Shown: in pieces, positions 63,628 through 64,000 of the stretch
How the letters are laid out: every line of letters begins with the position of its first letter
Position numbering within the stretch: the stretch's first letter is position 1
Assembly (NCBI RefSeq): GCF_014280965.1
Contig: NZ_JACODZ010000002.1
Location: forward strand, 310,001 to 374,000
Origin: Echinicola salinicaeni
GTDB taxonomy: Bacteria; Bacteroidota; Bacteroidia; Cytophagales; Cyclobacteriaceae
Length of the DNA stretch: 64,000 nt
Reading direction: 5' to 3'
The notes under the pieces: model-generated
Told to the model about the DNA's origin: nothing
Seen by the model: the letters and a program-made list of their open reading frames with translations, nothing else
Database searches by the model: none
Program-made: the position numbers and the translations under genes

Positions 63628-64000
63628 ATGAAAAATAGTATCAAATATATAGCTGGGCTCTTTTGTATGACCTTGGGTCTGACATCATGCGAATATGATA
63701 ACTATGATGAACCAAAGTTGCTTTTTGAAGGTAACTTGGTTTATCAAGGGGAGCCAATAGGCGTTAGCTACAATGACGTTTATTTTGAATTATGGGAAGA
63801 AGGTTGGCAAACTTTCGGAAATATAGGCGTATCGGTGGACCAGGACGGTTCTTTTTCGTCTTTGCTTTTCTCTGGTGATTATAAATTGATCATCCCTGCT
63901 AGTCAGGGGCCGTTTATGAGTATGACCAATACGGAAACCAATTCCGACACGATTCCTTTGAACTTAAGAGGAAGCCTAGATATGGATATAGAGGTAATGC
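63628..64000 (+). CDS. DUF3823-type lipoprotein, 3' end cut by window
   Basis: ATG 63628 opens a frame to the window edge (124 codons seen). The lipoprotein signal ends FCMTLGLTSC (Cys21). The next residues EYDNYDEPKLLFEGNLVYQG and VYFELWEEGWQTFGNIGVSV match DUF3823, a two-domain immunoglobulin-like family found after SusD in many loci. It probably binds glycan at the surface. The second domain lies outside the window. Confidence 0.85.
   Translation, partial: MKNSIKYIAGLFCMTLGLTSCEYDNYDEPKLLFEGNLVYQGEPIGVSYNDVYFELWEEGWQTFGNIGVSVDQDGSFSSLLFSGDYKLIIPASQGPFMSMTNTETNSDTIPLNLRGSLDMDIEVM

Overview
The window looks like a chromosomal segment of a carbohydrate-degrading Bacteroidota, most likely a Cytophagales/Cyclobacteriaceae-type bacterium (my inference). 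The basis is three SusC/SusD pairs, ECF sigma/FecR anti-sigma pairs, a one-protein hybrid two-component sensor, many lipoproteins with a Cys near residue 20, AT-rich intergenic DNA and few Shine-Dalgarno sites. No plasmid, phage, CRISPR or intact transposase is visible. Both ends are cut inside genes: a circularly permuted ATP-grasp protein on the left and a DUF3823-type lipoprotein on the right.

Region 1 (about 1.4-18.9 kb) is a polysaccharide utilization locus (PUL) controlled by an ECF sigma factor and a FecR anti-sigma factor. It encodes an STN-type SusC, SusD, a SusE-like lipoprotein, GH76 endo-alpha-1,6-mannanase, GH125 exo-alpha-1,6-mannosidase, GH92 alpha-mannosidase, a ROK sugar kinase and a GH78 alpha-L-rhamnosidase. 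Together these suggest an alpha-mannan with a 1,6-linked backbone, mannose side chains and rhamnose caps.

Region 2 (about 19.1-33.3 kb) is a second sigma/anti-sigma PUL: STN-SusC, SusD, a DUF1735/DUF4973-like lipoprotein and an IPT/TIG plus NHL-propeller lipoprotein. It is followed by a large DUF4964/DUF5127/DUF4965 'glutaminase A-like' protein and a basic-secretory-type metallopeptidase. It has no standard glycoside hydrolase, so the substrate is unknown. The anti-sigma start codon lies inside a perfect 12-bp hairpin.

Region 3 (about 33.8-45.5 kb) builds a surface glycan. A forward GT4 and a small lipoprotein are followed by a reverse-strand run: acyltransferase 3, GT2, MsbA-like ABC transporter, three GT2-type proteins, a GT2-GT4 fusion and a TOD1/MUCI70 (DUF616) glycosyltransferase-like protein.

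Region 4 (about 45.8-64 kb) is a third PUL, under a hybrid two-component system. It carries three GH43 enzymes, a GH5-like enzyme, a sialidase-fold (possibly GH93) gene broken by one in-frame TAG, and an internally deleted propeller glycosidase remnant. A SusC without an STN domain, a SusD and a DUF3823 lipoprotein follow. An arabinose- or xylose-containing plant or algal glycan is the best guess. A 125-nt tRNA-like gene with a leucine-type D arm but a very large variable arm sits in this region at 51.8-51.9 kb and is the most unusual single item seen. Several intergenic repeat families, hairpins and terminator candidates are listed separately.
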